The notes under the pieces are model-generated. The model had not been told where the DNA came from. It searched no databases and saw only the letters and a program-made list of their open reading frames with translations. From positions 62,001-126,000 of IMG/VR virus record IMGVR_UViG_3300047498_000060: a DNA stretch of 64,000 nucleotides, one strand, 5' to 3'. Shown one piece after another: positions 23,908-31,634 of the stretch (its first letter is position 1; each line of letters starts with the position of its first letter). Origin of the DNA: a virus. A program made the position numbers and the translations under genes.

Positions 23908-24008
23908 GGCGTAGTGGTAGAGCGGGGCCGCTTCTTCAGCGGGGCGGCAGCTAGCCGAGCTACTGCATCAGGTTCATGAGAACGCAAGATGTAGCCGCCA
24001 CGTGAACC
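23905..24008. other. Structured interval between PTH2 and the 24276 gene
   Basis: GATG..GTAG (23905-23914) can pair with CTAC..CATC (23960-23969), and GGTTCATG (23971-23978) with CGTGAACC (24001-24008). Part is the antisense of the PTH2 N-terminus. I see no gene here; an RNA element or chance are both possible. Confidence 0.25.
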
Positions 24009-24018
24009 CGTCAAGGGG

Positions 24019-24276
24019 TCAACGGCGTCCTACGCGGGGCAGTCCCTTGTACTTCTTGGGGACCGCCCCGTGCGGAGCGTTTACGGCCGGGGTCATCGCG
24101 ACACTCCGGTACTCTGCGCGGCATCCCTGGCAGGACATCACCTCCTGCCCGTTGGGCTTCCGGACCTTCACACAGGGTCGCTTGCACTTCGGGCAGACGC
24201 ACCGACCAGTCCCGCCCTCCGGCTGCTTCTGGTAGATGACGCCCTTGAGGTCCTTCGTGCCACGTATGATTTTCAT
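24019..24276 (-). CDS. Zinc-ribbon protein, 85 aa
   Basis: CPKC and CQGC knuckles about 18 residues apart, with basic surroundings (KRPCVKVRKPNG), form a typical zinc ribbon. ATG 24276 overlaps the upstream stop (ATGA). Last gene of a long leftward chain beginning near 32906. A DNA- or RNA-binding role is inference. Confidence 0.7.
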   Translation of the reverse strand: MKIIRGTKDLKGVIYQKQPEGGTGRCVCPKCKRPCVKVRKPNGQEVMSCQGCRAEYRSVAMTPAVNAPHGAVPKKYKGLPRVGRR

Positions 24277-24725
24277 AGCGCCCTCTCAGCCACGTCGCCA
24301 CCAAAGACTATGGGCTGATCGTCTCCTGGGGAGGCTAGCACGGACGTCGGTGGCGGGGGTGCCGGAGCTTTCTGCGCCTCGGCCTGCTCATGCATCTTCT
24401 TCAAGAAGGTCTCGAGGTAGAACTGCCAGTCAATCTTGGCGTCCTTCGTTCGCAGCATCGACCCTTCCACAACCTCGACATCAAAGCGGCCAAGGTCGAG
24501 GCACAGGTCAGAGGTAGCCTGGCGCTGGGCCTGGTTCTGCACCTCGAGCATCTGCATCGTCGAGATGAACATCCTCGTGTTGTGGTTGAACGCCTGCTCC
24601 ATCTTCTCCATACGGCTGGTCAGCTGGGCGATGACGGCAGCAGCCCCCGTGTTCGGCGGATGACTAGACGCTCCCGTTTGCTTTCTTGCGTGCTTGCTTC
24701 GGCTTCCGGACTTGGGTTGATTCAT
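24273..24725 (-). CDS. Hypothetical coiled-coil protein, 150 aa
   Basis: I chose ATG 24725; the frame is open upstream but that part is the shadow of the preceding gene. After a basic N-terminus, residues 30-80 form a helix (VIAQLTSRMEKMEQAFNHN). The C-terminus has a Pro-rich linker (QKAPAPPPPTSV). Overlaps the upstream gene by 62 bases. Unknown. Confidence 0.6.
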   Translation of the reverse strand: MNQPKSGSRSKHARKQTGASSHPPNTGAAAVIAQLTSRMEKMEQAFNHNTRMFISTMQMLEVQNQAQRQATSDLCLDLGRFDVEVVEGSMLRTKDAKIDWQFYLETFLKKMHEQAEAQKAPAPPPPTSVLASPGDDQPIVFGGDVAERAL

Positions 24726-25041
24726 CGTGTTCAGTCTTCGCCTGGTTGAGGGTAGTTGCTGCGGAAGGGATGGCCTCACGATTGCGTGAGATGCCGGGGT
24801 CTGCACCTCGGCCTGTTTCACAGGCCAGGCGGTAATAGGTTGCCTCTGAGAAGACCTGGCTGAGAATGTCGTGAACGATACGCTCAGGCACCTCGGCAAC
24901 TGCCATGGGCAGGTAGGGGCAGATGATCCGTTCGGGGGTCTTGCTGAGGTCGTGCTTGATGTACTTTTTCTTGATGTCCTCTGCGACAGCTTCAAGAACC
25001 GCACGACGCCACGCGTGCTCGTTGTACTCGAACTCGTTCAT
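24664..25041 (-). CDS. Hypothetical protein, 125 aa
   Basis: ATG 25041 overlaps the upstream stop (ATGA). The N-terminal 80 residues are helical and folded (WRRAVLEAVAEDIKKKYIKH, PERIVHDILSQVFSEATYY); the C-terminus is disordered and basic (RKPKQARKKANGSV). Not recognised. Confidence 0.68.
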   Translation of the reverse strand: MNEFEYNEHAWRRAVLEAVAEDIKKKYIKHDLSKTPERIICPYLPMAVAEVPERIVHDILSQVFSEATYYRLACETGRGADPGISRNREAIPSAATTLNQAKTEHDESTQVRKPKQARKKANGSV

Positions 25042-25700
25042 ACCGACAGAAACGCACGGAAGCGCCCCAGAACATCTGCCCCTGCCGACACGTCCTTGAT
25101 GATGTTCTTGAGCGGGTAGACGGCAAGCTGGCGCTTGGCCCGCACAGTGCGGAGCTGGTCGCCCATCTGTTGCTTCACCTGCTCGCTCTCCGCGGCCTTG
25201 CGTAGATCGTTCGCCATGTACTTCATGTAGATGTCGGCGTTGTGGCCGACGCGCACGTAGTACTTGTATAGCAGGATGGCCCAGTTCTGCGTGGTGAGAC
25301 GCGCGAGGCGCTCACCGAAGACGTCGTCCTCCTTCCAAACCTGCTGGCAGAGGGGACATACCAGGTGGCCGTAGCCCTGCGAGCTCCCGCCGATGACACC
25401 GGGGCAGGGCGGTCGACCCTTCTCTTCGGAGGGACACTCGTAGACCTTAGTGTCGCCGCCTCCGTGGAGCTTGTTGCCGGACTCCCAGAGAGAGATGGCC
25501 CCGGGGTAGGCCTTGTGGCCGCCACGCTCGTGAGAGAAAGCGACCTCGACCTTGTACTTGGCGAGCTCCTGGTCCTCGAGCAGTTTGTCGAGGGCTAGCA
25601 TCCTATTTTTGAGGCCCTCGCGTTCTTCGTCGGTCAGGGTGGGGGCGTGCTCGAGAGAGACGTCCTTCCCATACTTCACCTCGGGACTGAGGATGGGCAT
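25038..25700 (-). CDS. Hypothetical protein with zinc-ribbon insert, 220 aa
   Basis: ATG 25700 stands one base after the upstream stop. The N-terminus has a helix (DEEREGLKNRMLALDKLLED); the centre has CPSEEKGRPPCPG and, later, CPLC, probably one zinc site; the C-terminus has helices with YKYYVRVGHNADIYMKYM. A nucleic-acid-related role is possible; no family recognised. Confidence 0.68.
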   Translation of the reverse strand: MPILSPEVKYGKDVSLEHAPTLTDEEREGLKNRMLALDKLLEDQELAKYKVEVAFSHERGGHKAYPGAISLWESGNKLHGGGDTKVYECPSEEKGRPPCPGVIGGSSQGYGHLVCPLCQQVWKEDDVFGERLARLTTQNWAILLYKYYVRVGHNADIYMKYMANDLRKAAESEQVKQQMGDQLRTVRAKRQLAVYPLKNIIKDVSAGADVLGRFRAFLSV

Positions 25701-25701
25701 G

Positions 25702-26178
25702 TCAGCCTCGCCCCGGACGGAAACCGCCCTTGTCCGAGATAGCACTGGCTCCGCGTTTGCCCCCGGAAGTACTGAGGTCACGGCGGTTGCTGCTGGGGAT
25801 GGGGAACTCCATCACGTCTACTGCCGCTACCACAGGCGCCACCAAGATTGTGCGTAAGATCTCCGGGAAATGCTCTTCGATGGAGGAGTTGACGCCCTGC
25901 AGGAGAACACGCCAGGCGAACACCTCCGTCTCCGTGTCTTCGAGCAGGAAGTACCAGCGTGAGATGTCCACGGTCCAGGAGGGGCTACCTTCGTTGCTGC
26001 GCTGCTGACGCGCAGCGAGCTGAAGACGGTTGCGCACGGGCTTCCACATCTTCTCATTGGGTGCGCGCCCGAGGAGCTTTAGCTGAGCACCTCCACGCAG
26101 GAGCGCGACCCCGCCCTCCTCGAGGCACTCGAAGCCACCCTTGCTACGAAGGGCAGCAGAGATCTCGCTCGTCTTCAT
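25702..26178 (-). CDS. Hypothetical protein, 158 aa
   Basis: ATG 26178 (MKTSEISAALRSKG) overlaps the stop of the upstream gene. The sequence reads as a mixed alpha/beta fold (SWTVDISRWYFLLEDTETEV, ILRTILVAPVVAAVDVMEF) with a disordered Gly/Arg tail. Not recognised. Confidence 0.68.
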   Translation of the reverse strand: MKTSEISAALRSKGGFECLEEGGVALLRGGAQLKLLGRAPNEKMWKPVRNRLQLAARQQRSNEGSPSWTVDISRWYFLLEDTETEVFAWRVLLQGVNSSIEEHFPEILRTILVAPVVAAVDVMEFPIPSSNRRDLSTSGGKRGASAISDKGGFRPGRG

Positions 26179-26651
26179 GCGCGCACCTGGCAGACCATGA
26201 ACGCCTTTGTGTCGTCGTAGTGGAGCTCGCGCATGTCTGAGAAGTAAACTACATCGCCATCCTCTGTAGTGAGGAACGTCTCGGGGTCCGTCATCGCGTC
26301 CGCGATGTTCTCGCTGCTCCACGGGATGATGAACTCCCCCATCGCCGTACGACCATAGGCGATGGGAAAGTCGACAGGGCTGGTTCCGTCCGCCGAAGCC
26401 AAGACTAGGTGAAGCTTGCCTTGCTTCTGGGTCGTTAGGTACGTCTTGACCGCATCGAGGTCTGTCTCGCGAAAAGTAACATGGTCTTCGCCTTGTATTG
26501 CGCGCTGGATGTAGGCCGCCGCATCCTCGAGGGGAACCTGATCGACGGCGCTGGGGGGCGGGGAGATAACCGGACTGAAGCGTGCCATCTCCTTCAACAC
26601 GTTCTCCGGAAGAATACCGGCTATGACAACGGCGGCGGTGAGAGGCTTCAT
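26175..26651 (-). CDS. Hypothetical protein, 158 aa
   Basis: ATG 26651 overlaps the upstream stop (ATGA). Mixed alpha/beta (KLHLVLASADGTSPVDFPI, FLTTEDGDVVYFSDM). It is not clearly secreted although the first 15 residues are hydrophobic (AAVVIAGILP). Not recognised. Confidence 0.68.
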   Translation of the reverse strand: MKPLTAAVVIAGILPENVLKEMARFSPVISPPPSAVDQVPLEDAAAYIQRAIQGEDHVTFRETDLDAVKTYLTTQKQGKLHLVLASADGTSPVDFPIAYGRTAMGEFIIPWSSENIADAMTDPETFLTTEDGDVVYFSDMRELHYDDTKAFMVCQVRA

Positions 26652-27223
26652 TGAGACACCTTCTTCGGGATGACGACCTTGTAGCTGTTCTGTGTGTCGA
26701 CGAGTGCAGCCGACCGCGTGTACGAGGCGCAAAGAACGAGAGTCTGCTCCTCGTACGCGCGCTCTACAAGAAGCGGCACGCCATGGAGCTCGTCTTTCCG
26801 CACAGGCATGAAGCCGGCGGTGTGTGAGTACCATTCCCAGAGCGCGGTGTTCGGCCCCACGACGAACGCCACGGGGTGTAGGCGGTCGCGCGCCATGAGG
26901 TTGAACAACTTGCCGAGGATCACGGTCGCACAGCCGTGGTCCTTCGAGTACTCAGTCGGGGCACCTACGGGGAGCACAAGTTCCTCGAGCTTACTGTTGC
27001 GGATGACCGCCGCCGGCATGAGGGTGTCAAGGTCAACATCGAGTGTCCGCTCTGTCTCCCCTTCCTTCAAGAAGTAACGGTAGCGAATCTCCTTGAGGGT
27101 GATGTTGATCTCCTGCACGCGCGGAAGCTTCAACACGCCCTCAAGGAGCCTCAGAATGCCAGTAAGACCCACGGCATGAGGCACCGCAGTGGTCTTGGTG
27201 ACTTCGCTGTACTCGTCCGCCAT
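26648..27223 (-). CDS. Hypothetical protein, 191 aa
   Basis: ATG 27223 overlaps the stop of the small RHH gene (TGATG). The sequence appears to be a single alpha/beta domain (INITLKEIRYRYFLKEGE, LHPVAFVVGPNTALWEWYSH, ERAYEEQTLVLCASY). A position-specific resemblance to nucleotide- or protein-binding folds cannot be claimed. Cotranscribed with the RHH proteins. Confidence 0.7.
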   Translation of the reverse strand: MADEYSEVTKTTAVPHAVGLTGILRLLEGVLKLPRVQEINITLKEIRYRYFLKEGETERTLDVDLDTLMPAAVIRNSKLEELVLPVGAPTEYSKDHGCATVILGKLFNLMARDRLHPVAFVVGPNTALWEWYSHTAGFMPVRKDELHGVPLLVERAYEEQTLVLCASYTRSAALVDTQNSYKVVIPKKVSQ

Positions 27224-27396
27224 CAGATCGACTCCGTCTCTTTCCGCCGTGCCTTCTCTACCTCAACGAACTGCACGAGCAGGTTGTTGATGACCGCCGA
27301 GAGCGTCATGCCGCGTCGCTTCGCCGCACTGGTTGCGTCCTTCTTGAGCCGGGCCGTGGTGCGTATCTGCAGCCGCTCATCCTTCTCTCCGCTCAT
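27223..27396 (-). CDS. Small ribbon-helix-helix DNA-binding protein, 57 aa
   Basis: Short gene starting ATG 27396, which overlaps the stop of the HNH-RHH gene, and ending TGATG with the next. LQIRTTARLKKDATSAAKRR then GMTLSAVINNLLVQFVE fits the beta-helix-helix pattern of Arc/CopG/RHH repressors: alternating strand, basic helix, G-[MT]-[ST]-x-S turn. Such proteins dimerise and bind operator DNA in the major groove. The likely targets are phage promoters (inference). Confidence 0.72.
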   Translation of the reverse strand: MSGEKDERLQIRTTARLKKDATSAAKRRGMTLSAVINNLLVQFVEVEKARRKETESI

Positions 27397-28025
27397 GCTG
27401 CACGCAACTTCTTGCGGTAGGCATGCGCGTCCAGCGTAACGGTGATGGACCAGTTCACAAGCTCACCGACTGTCATACCTGCGGCATCTGCCGCTTCTTT
27501 TACACGAGCGCGTACTGCAACATCCAGGCGCACGGTGGGGTATGTGTTGCCCTTGTTGTTTGCCTGCTCAAGTGGCGTAGCCCAGCGGCAGTTGTCCTTC
27601 TCATAGTTCCCGTCGTTGTCCTTACGGTCCAGTGAGTAGCCAAGACCCGGACGAGGGCCCATGTCCTCAAGGAAGTTTTGGAAGCCCTGAGGACCGAGCC
27701 AACGTGCGCACACAACGATGCCGCGCCCACCGTACCGGTGATACTTGGGGTTATTCTTGGACGCGCAACGCAGCTTCATGCCGTGCCAAGAGTTGTACTC
27801 AGCGATCCAGGTGCGTCCCGCCGTGCCACCGTGTGTGCGTCGTCTGTTAGCTAGCTGTTCCGCACGAAGACACCCGCAAGACGTGGTCGCACCCACGAGC
27901 ACTGAGTACTTACTGGCGCGTTTCTCTGTGCCGCATGCGCATCGAAACATCCAGTAGATTCCGGGCAGTCGGTACAGCGCGGTCAAGCGCGTGAACACCT
28001 GACCTACTTGGACGACTCGGCGCAT
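27393..28025 (-). CDS. HNH endonuclease fused to a C-terminal RHH domain
   Basis: Residues 1-60 form a Cys module (CACG, then SCGCL). Residues about 75-155 carry the nuclease pattern NSWHGMKLRC, YGGRGIVVCARW, FLEDMG, LDRKDNDGNYEKDNCRWATP, as in HNH-type phage homing enzymes. The last 45 residues (VRLDVAVRARVKEAADAAG, MTVGELVNWSITVTL) form a ribbon-helix-helix domain similar in style to the separate RHH gene just downstream. The nuclease is thus joined to a DNA-binding module. Same nuclease type as 39658-40317. Confidence 0.78.
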   Translation of the reverse strand: MRRVVQVGQVFTRLTALYRLPGIYWMFRCACGTEKRASKYSVLVGATTSCGCLRAEQLANRRRTHGGTAGRTWIAEYNSWHGMKLRCASKNNPKYHRYGGRGIVVCARWLGPQGFQNFLEDMGPRPGLGYSLDRKDNDGNYEKDNCRWATPLEQANNKGNTYPTVRLDVAVRARVKEAADAAGMTVGELVNWSITVTLDAHAYRKKLRAA

Positions 28026-28279
28026 GGTCCCTCTACGAATTTGAGGCTATCCAGGTAATCGCGCAATCCACGGATCGCGTGGTGCTCTTGGCAGATAAAG
28101 TCCAGAGCCAACTCGTGCGCTGCATCCAGCGTCTCCTCCGTCAGGGGCTTACCCACCAACAGCGGTGAGAGTTTCTTCTCCATGCGGCGGAGCATGTCAC
28201 TGCTCATGCCGATGAACGTCGGTAACCACGACCAGTTCAGTTCGACCTTGCCGGGTTCAGTCACCACTACGGCGCGCAT
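28004..28279 (-). CDS. Small helical hypothetical protein, 91 aa
   Basis: ATG 28279 behind GAAGGG. Helical and acidic/basic mixed (SSDMLRRMEKKLSPLLVG, AAHELALDFICQEHHAIRG). Overlaps the HNH-RHH gene by 22 bases. Not recognised. Confidence 0.65.
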   Translation of the reverse strand: MRAVVVTEPGKVELNWSWLPTFIGMSSDMLRRMEKKLSPLLVGKPLTEETLDAAHELALDFICQEHHAIRGLRDYLDSLKFVEGPCAESSK

Positions 28280-28309
28280 GCTTACCCTTCTCGAGGTTCT
28301 TTGTCTGGG

Positions 28310-28630
28310 TCATGGGGTCCACGCGTACAGGACGTCCATCTCACGGATGAGACCGACACTGTCTCCAAGCTCGGAGAACATCGTGCGGACAATCTGCTTG
28401 CCCTGCTGATGCTCCAGGTGTTCGCGGAAGAAGGCAACCTTCTCCCCGGGCGCGACGCTGGTGGGCGTGCGCACCGATGTGTTTCCGACGTACCGACCTG
28501 GCCCTGCAGCGAGGACGGTGCCCGTGCGGATGCGCTCGGCAGCAGTGCCGTCGACGAAGATGGACCCGATCTTCTCGGGGAGCTTGTCGAGGCTGACGAC
28601 AAGCCAGTCGTGGAACGGTCGGAGCTTCAC
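28310..28630 (-). CDS. GroES-like co-chaperonin (Cpn10)
   Basis: 106 residues from GTG 28630 (GTGA overlap). The order of blocks is that of Cpn10: LRPFHDWLVVSLDKLPEKIG, a mobile-loop-like insert, RTGTVLAAGPGRYV, the second part VAPGEKVAFF, and the C-terminal LIREMDVLYAW. GroES caps GroEL; T4 gp31 is the known phage precedent, needed to fold the capsid protein. No GroEL is seen here, so it would work with the host chaperonin. Divergence is high but the fold pattern is clear. Confidence 0.75.
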   Translation of the reverse strand: MKLRPFHDWLVVSLDKLPEKIGSIFVDGTAAERIRTGTVLAAGPGRYVGNTSVRTPTSVAPGEKVAFFREHLEHQQGKQIVRTMFSELGDSVGLIREMDVLYAWTP

Positions 28631-28974
28631 GGGCTCTCGGCGATGATGTCTGCGCCGTCCGTATCAGGAACCTTCTTCGGGGCGATCTTGCTCTTGTACT
28701 GCTCGGTCAGGAACTTCGCGAGCTTCCCGTCCTCGCGGAGCTTCTTGAGACTCGAGGCATAGTTGATGCCGTTCGGTGCGCGGTACCACTGTCCTGCCAT
28801 GCGCTGGAAGAGCTCATCGACTTCCTTGCCGTCCTCACCGACATAACGGACGGCGAAGATCTCCACCGGCTGGAAGCCGATGACAGAGCCCGGCAGGGCG
28901 TTGGAGGAAAGAGCGGTCTGCCCTCGGGGGATGAGGACACCGTTGCTGCGGCCTCGGTTGCTCGCGTTATCCAT
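28627..28974 (-). CDS. Hypothetical protein, 115 aa
   Basis: I chose ATG 28974 (MDNASNRGRSNG); the upstream extension is a shadow. Contains GFQPVEIFAVRYVGEDGKEV, FQRMAGQWYRAP and a basic helix (LKKLREDGKLAKFL). Overlaps neighbours on both sides. Not recognised. Confidence 0.65.
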   Translation of the reverse strand: MDNASNRGRSNGVLIPRGQTALSSNALPGSVIGFQPVEIFAVRYVGEDGKEVDELFQRMAGQWYRAPNGINYASSLKKLREDGKLAKFLTEQYKSKIAPKKVPDTDGADIIAESP

Positions 28975-29686
28975 GTGCTTGTTCTTTCTCTTTGAGGAAC
29001 GTGTCGAATTTCTGCTGCAGGTCCTCGCGAGAGATCCACGGCTTGCCGTGATTCCACTCACGCGGAAGGTAGAAACGGTCTACGGACTTGATGCTCAGGA
29101 GGTAGGCGACACTGACTGCTGCCCACTTGCTGTAGGCGCGGAGCTCGAACGAGGTCTTGCAGCGCTCCGTGCAGACCATGGTGATGTCGGCCACCCCACC
29201 CTCGGGGACCTGGAGGATGTCTCGGATCCAGAAGCCGCAGCAGGGGCACTCCGCCTTACCATCACGCACGCGTGTGTAGACCAGGGGGCCAAAGGCCTGA
29301 GCTAGGGTGTCGATGCCGGCGCGGAGCGGAGGGGGTATGTACATCGTGGTCTCCGACTTCTTCTGCGCCATCGCGTTCAGCGGAGTCGAGGGCTGCTCAT
29401 ACGTGAGCGCGGCGATGCCTGCCACCGGGTCAGTGCGGAGGAGTGTGACGGTTCCCTCATCGAGGGGTACGGAGAGCAGCCCGGGACGATCGATGCGCTG
29501 AAGGATGACTTCGGTAGATGCATCAGCTTCGATCTCCTTGAGTATGCTGCAGAGGCGCTTCAGCATCTCGCGATACTCGAGTGAGAAGGGTTCCACAGCC
29601 TCGCGCCACTGAAGGTTGACGTACTCGAAGCTCCCCTCGTAGCGATGCTCCACGCGCCTGTACCGTAGGACAATCTGCTTACCCAT
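28967..29686 (-). CDS. Hypothetical protein with zinc site, 239 aa
   Basis: AGGAGAG precedes ATG 29686. After an alpha/beta N-terminus (QIVLRYRRVEHRYEGSFEYV) a cysteine cluster ECPCCGFW ... CTERC appears around 155-182, a probable zinc site. The C-terminus is charged helix (QQKFDTFLKEKEQAHG). Not recognised. Confidence 0.68.
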   Translation of the reverse strand: MGKQIVLRYRRVEHRYEGSFEYVNLQWREAVEPFSLEYREMLKRLCSILKEIEADASTEVILQRIDRPGLLSVPLDEGTVTLLRTDPVAGIAALTYEQPSTPLNAMAQKKSETTMYIPPPLRAGIDTLAQAFGPLVYTRVRDGKAECPCCGFWIRDILQVPEGGVADITMVCTERCKTSFELRAYSKWAAVSVAYLLSIKSVDRFYLPREWNHGKPWISREDLQQKFDTFLKEKEQAHG

Positions 29687-30188
29687 GACTCTCTCCTGAA
29701 GGGGCGTCGGCCACCTTCGCTGCGAGGCCGACAGGCCGGACGATGCGGTAGACGACAGCCCCGGCTGGGCCTGCAGCGAAGTGCAGGACAGTGCCATTCC
29801 AGAGCTCGATGGCATCGATTATGGCGACCTCCTGTCCCTGAACGTTGGATCCAGTGACCTTGCGAATCGGGTATTCGGAGAGAACCTCGCGCACGTTGTC
29901 GATAGAACAGAGCTGCTCCTCTGGGAGGCCACACCCCTTGAACGCAGAGAAGGCCTCAACCGGCGTGAGATCACGCAGGGTGAGGGCAGAGTAGACGCGC
30001 GCGTCTACAAGCTCCTCCGACATCCCGGTGCAGTGCTTCTCGCAACGCGGACATGGGAACTTGTCCGGCCAGAACTCACTCTTGTCGCCGACGAGCTCAC
30101 GCAGCTCACGAATAGAGTGGTGCTGGGCCACGTTCGCCGGCATGACCCGGATGGCAAACGCACAGGGGATACAGACCACGACGATCAT
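29679..30188 (-). CDS. Hypothetical protein with cysteine clusters, 169 aa
   Basis: ATG 30188 overlaps the upstream stop. The N-terminus MIVVVCIPCAFAIRVM contains CIPC; CPRCEKHC follows at about 46-53, together a plausible zinc site for interaction with nucleic acid or protein. The C-terminal half is a beta-rich domain. Not recognised. Confidence 0.66.
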   Translation of the reverse strand: MIVVVCIPCAFAIRVMPANVAQHHSIRELRELVGDKSEFWPDKFPCPRCEKHCTGMSEELVDARVYSALTLRDLTPVEAFSAFKGCGLPEEQLCSIDNVREVLSEYPIRKVTGSNVQGQEVAIIDAIELWNGTVLHFAAGPAGAVVYRIVRPVGLAAKVADAPSGESHG

Positions 30189-30493
30189 ACGGAGGGCACC
30201 CCGTCATCGGCGTAGTCCGACTCTTCGTGGGCAGGCGGCTCTTCCTCGTGGGGAATGTACGCGCGCGCGCTCGTAACTACATCAGCGTCACCGATGGGCA
30301 CCTCTTCCAGGCGCGCGATAACCGGAGGCGCTGCATGCGCATGGATGTGTGCCTTCATGACGCGCTCCGCTACTTCATCATCAACCGGGCACTGCACGGT
30401 CTCCCCGGTGGGAAGGATGAGCACCAGGAAGTTCTGCATGACGTTCTTACGGAGGTCGACACGTTGGACGACGCTACTGATCTCGCAGTTCAT
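30185..30493 (-). CDS. Hypothetical protein, 102 aa
   Basis: Beta-rich N-terminus (NFLVLILPTGETVQCPVDD) and acidic, disordered C-terminus (HEEEPPAHEESDYADDG). ATGA coupling on both sides. Not recognised. Confidence 0.66.
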   Translation of the reverse strand: MNCEISSVVQRVDLRKNVMQNFLVLILPTGETVQCPVDDEVAERVMKAHIHAHAAPPVIARLEEVPIGDADVVTSARAYIPHEEEPPAHEESDYADDGVPSV

Positions 30494-30774
30494 TGGGGCA
30501 CCGGTGGCTTGGGCTGGTTCGCACGAGCACGCTCAGCTGCGTCGCCCTTCAGTAGCTTTGTGAGGGCTTGAACCTCGTTGACGACAGCGAGGGCGCTCTT
30601 GCCGATGCGGTGCAGGTTGATGAGCTCGAGACAGTGCGCCCACTGCTGGTCCCTGTAGTCGGGGTGGTCGGGCGGCATCACGTACGCCATGCACTCAGCG
30701 GAGCAAGCACGCTGCTGATCCTTGAAACAGAAGAGCCCGCTACCAGGGACTCGCTCTCTAGGTACTGCGGGCAT
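30490..30774 (-). CDS. Hypothetical protein, 94 aa
   Basis: N-terminus contains CFKDQQRACSAEC, then a helical domain (WAHCLELINLHRIGKSALAV). Overlaps the next upstream gene by 17 bases. The cysteine grouping again suggests zinc. Not recognised. Confidence 0.62.
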   Translation of the reverse strand: MPAVPRERVPGSGLFCFKDQQRACSAECMAYVMPPDHPDYRDQQWAHCLELINLHRIGKSALAVVNEVQALTKLLKGDAAERARANQPKPPVPQ

Positions 30775-31195
30775 CGTGTTCCTCCTTCTCGATGGCAGCG
30801 CGTGTCTCGACCACGCTCTTGGCGATGGCCTGCGCCGCGCCTCCGATGTAGCGCGCCACGGTACGGCTGAACAACTTCTGCTCGTCCTTGTCGTTGCCTG
30901 GCAGACTAACGAAGCCCCACTTGAGGAGCAGTTTGCCGAGCTCGAGGGACATTTCTTTCCCTAGAAGTGCGCGGACATCCCTGGCGAAGTGCAGGAGCAC
31001 TTCCTCCTTGGAGCCGTGGCCGTGATCGAAACGGTAGACGTTGAGCTGGGAGGAAGGCCCGGACCAAGTGCAGGTGAGGCACTTAGCCGGGCCTCCGAGC
31101 TCTGAAGACTCGATCTGCGCGCTGCCACAGGCAGGGCAGAAAGAACCCTTGTCTGTGGCGGCACGGTTGATGAGGCTGCTGTCGTTCGCTATCAC
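30758..31195 (-). CDS. Zinc-ribbon protein, 145 aa
   Basis: GTG 31195 overlaps the upstream stop (GTGA). CPAC at 20-23 and CLTC at 39-42 form an N-terminal zinc ribbon, followed by a helical domain (KEEVLLHFARDVRALLGKEM). Not assigned to a family. Confidence 0.68.
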   Translation of the reverse strand: MIANDSSLINRAATDKGSFCPACGSAQIESSELGGPAKCLTCTWSGPSSQLNVYRFDHGHGSKEEVLLHFARDVRALLGKEMSLELGKLLLKWGFVSLPGNDKDEQKLFSRTVARYIGGAAQAIAKSVVETRAAIEKEEHDARST

Positions 31196-31605
31196 GTCGG
31201 AATCACTTTCCCGAGTTTGGTGTAGAAGGCCCCACGTCGGGCCCGTACTTCTGGTGTGTCAGGCGCTGCTTCCTTCTCGACGCGTGTGGTCTTGCGCTTT
31301 GATTGCTTGGGTGCCTGCCAGAGCGGGCGGATACCCATGCCTGCGGAGCCTGCCCGTTTCACCTCGGCGGTGAGCGCCTTGATGACGTCGGTGTGCGTGT
31401 TCTTCTTCTGCGCCTCGAGCCACGGGAAGGCGGTCTTCATGTAGTCATCGAAGACTTCCTTGCCCTTGTCCTTGGAGACGACTGCCTGCGCGAGCGCCCT
31501 GGTGCGTGCGTGTTCGATCTGCTCTTTCTTCAGCACGTACAGTAGAAGGACAGACTCCTGAAGTGACCCCGTCGGGGGCGGCTCGCGCAGAGACGCAAGC
31601 AGCAA
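31192..31605 (-). CDS. Hypothetical helical protein, about 137 aa, start uncertain
   Basis: The first start in frame is TTG 31605, but the codons upstream (GKWLETPEGWARAALL) look coding, so translation may begin inside the preceding gene. Helical, basic C-terminal half (KQSKRKTTRVEKEA). Not recognised. Confidence 0.55.
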   Translation of the reverse strand: MLLASLREPPPTGSLQESVLLLYVLKKEQIEHARTRALAQAVVSKDKGKEVFDDYMKTAFPWLEAQKKNTHTDVIKALTAEVKRAGSAGMGIRPLWQAPKQSKRKTTRVEKEAAPDTPEVRARRGAFYTKLGKVIPT

Positions 31606-31634
31606 CGCTGCTCGTGCCCAGCCTTCTGGAGTCT

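Noticed and set aside
23905-24008. A third tRNA on the plus strand (GTAGTGGTAGAGC resembles a D arm)
   Set aside because: No acceptor stem or T arm with a matching layout; much of it is antisense to the PTH2 coding region.
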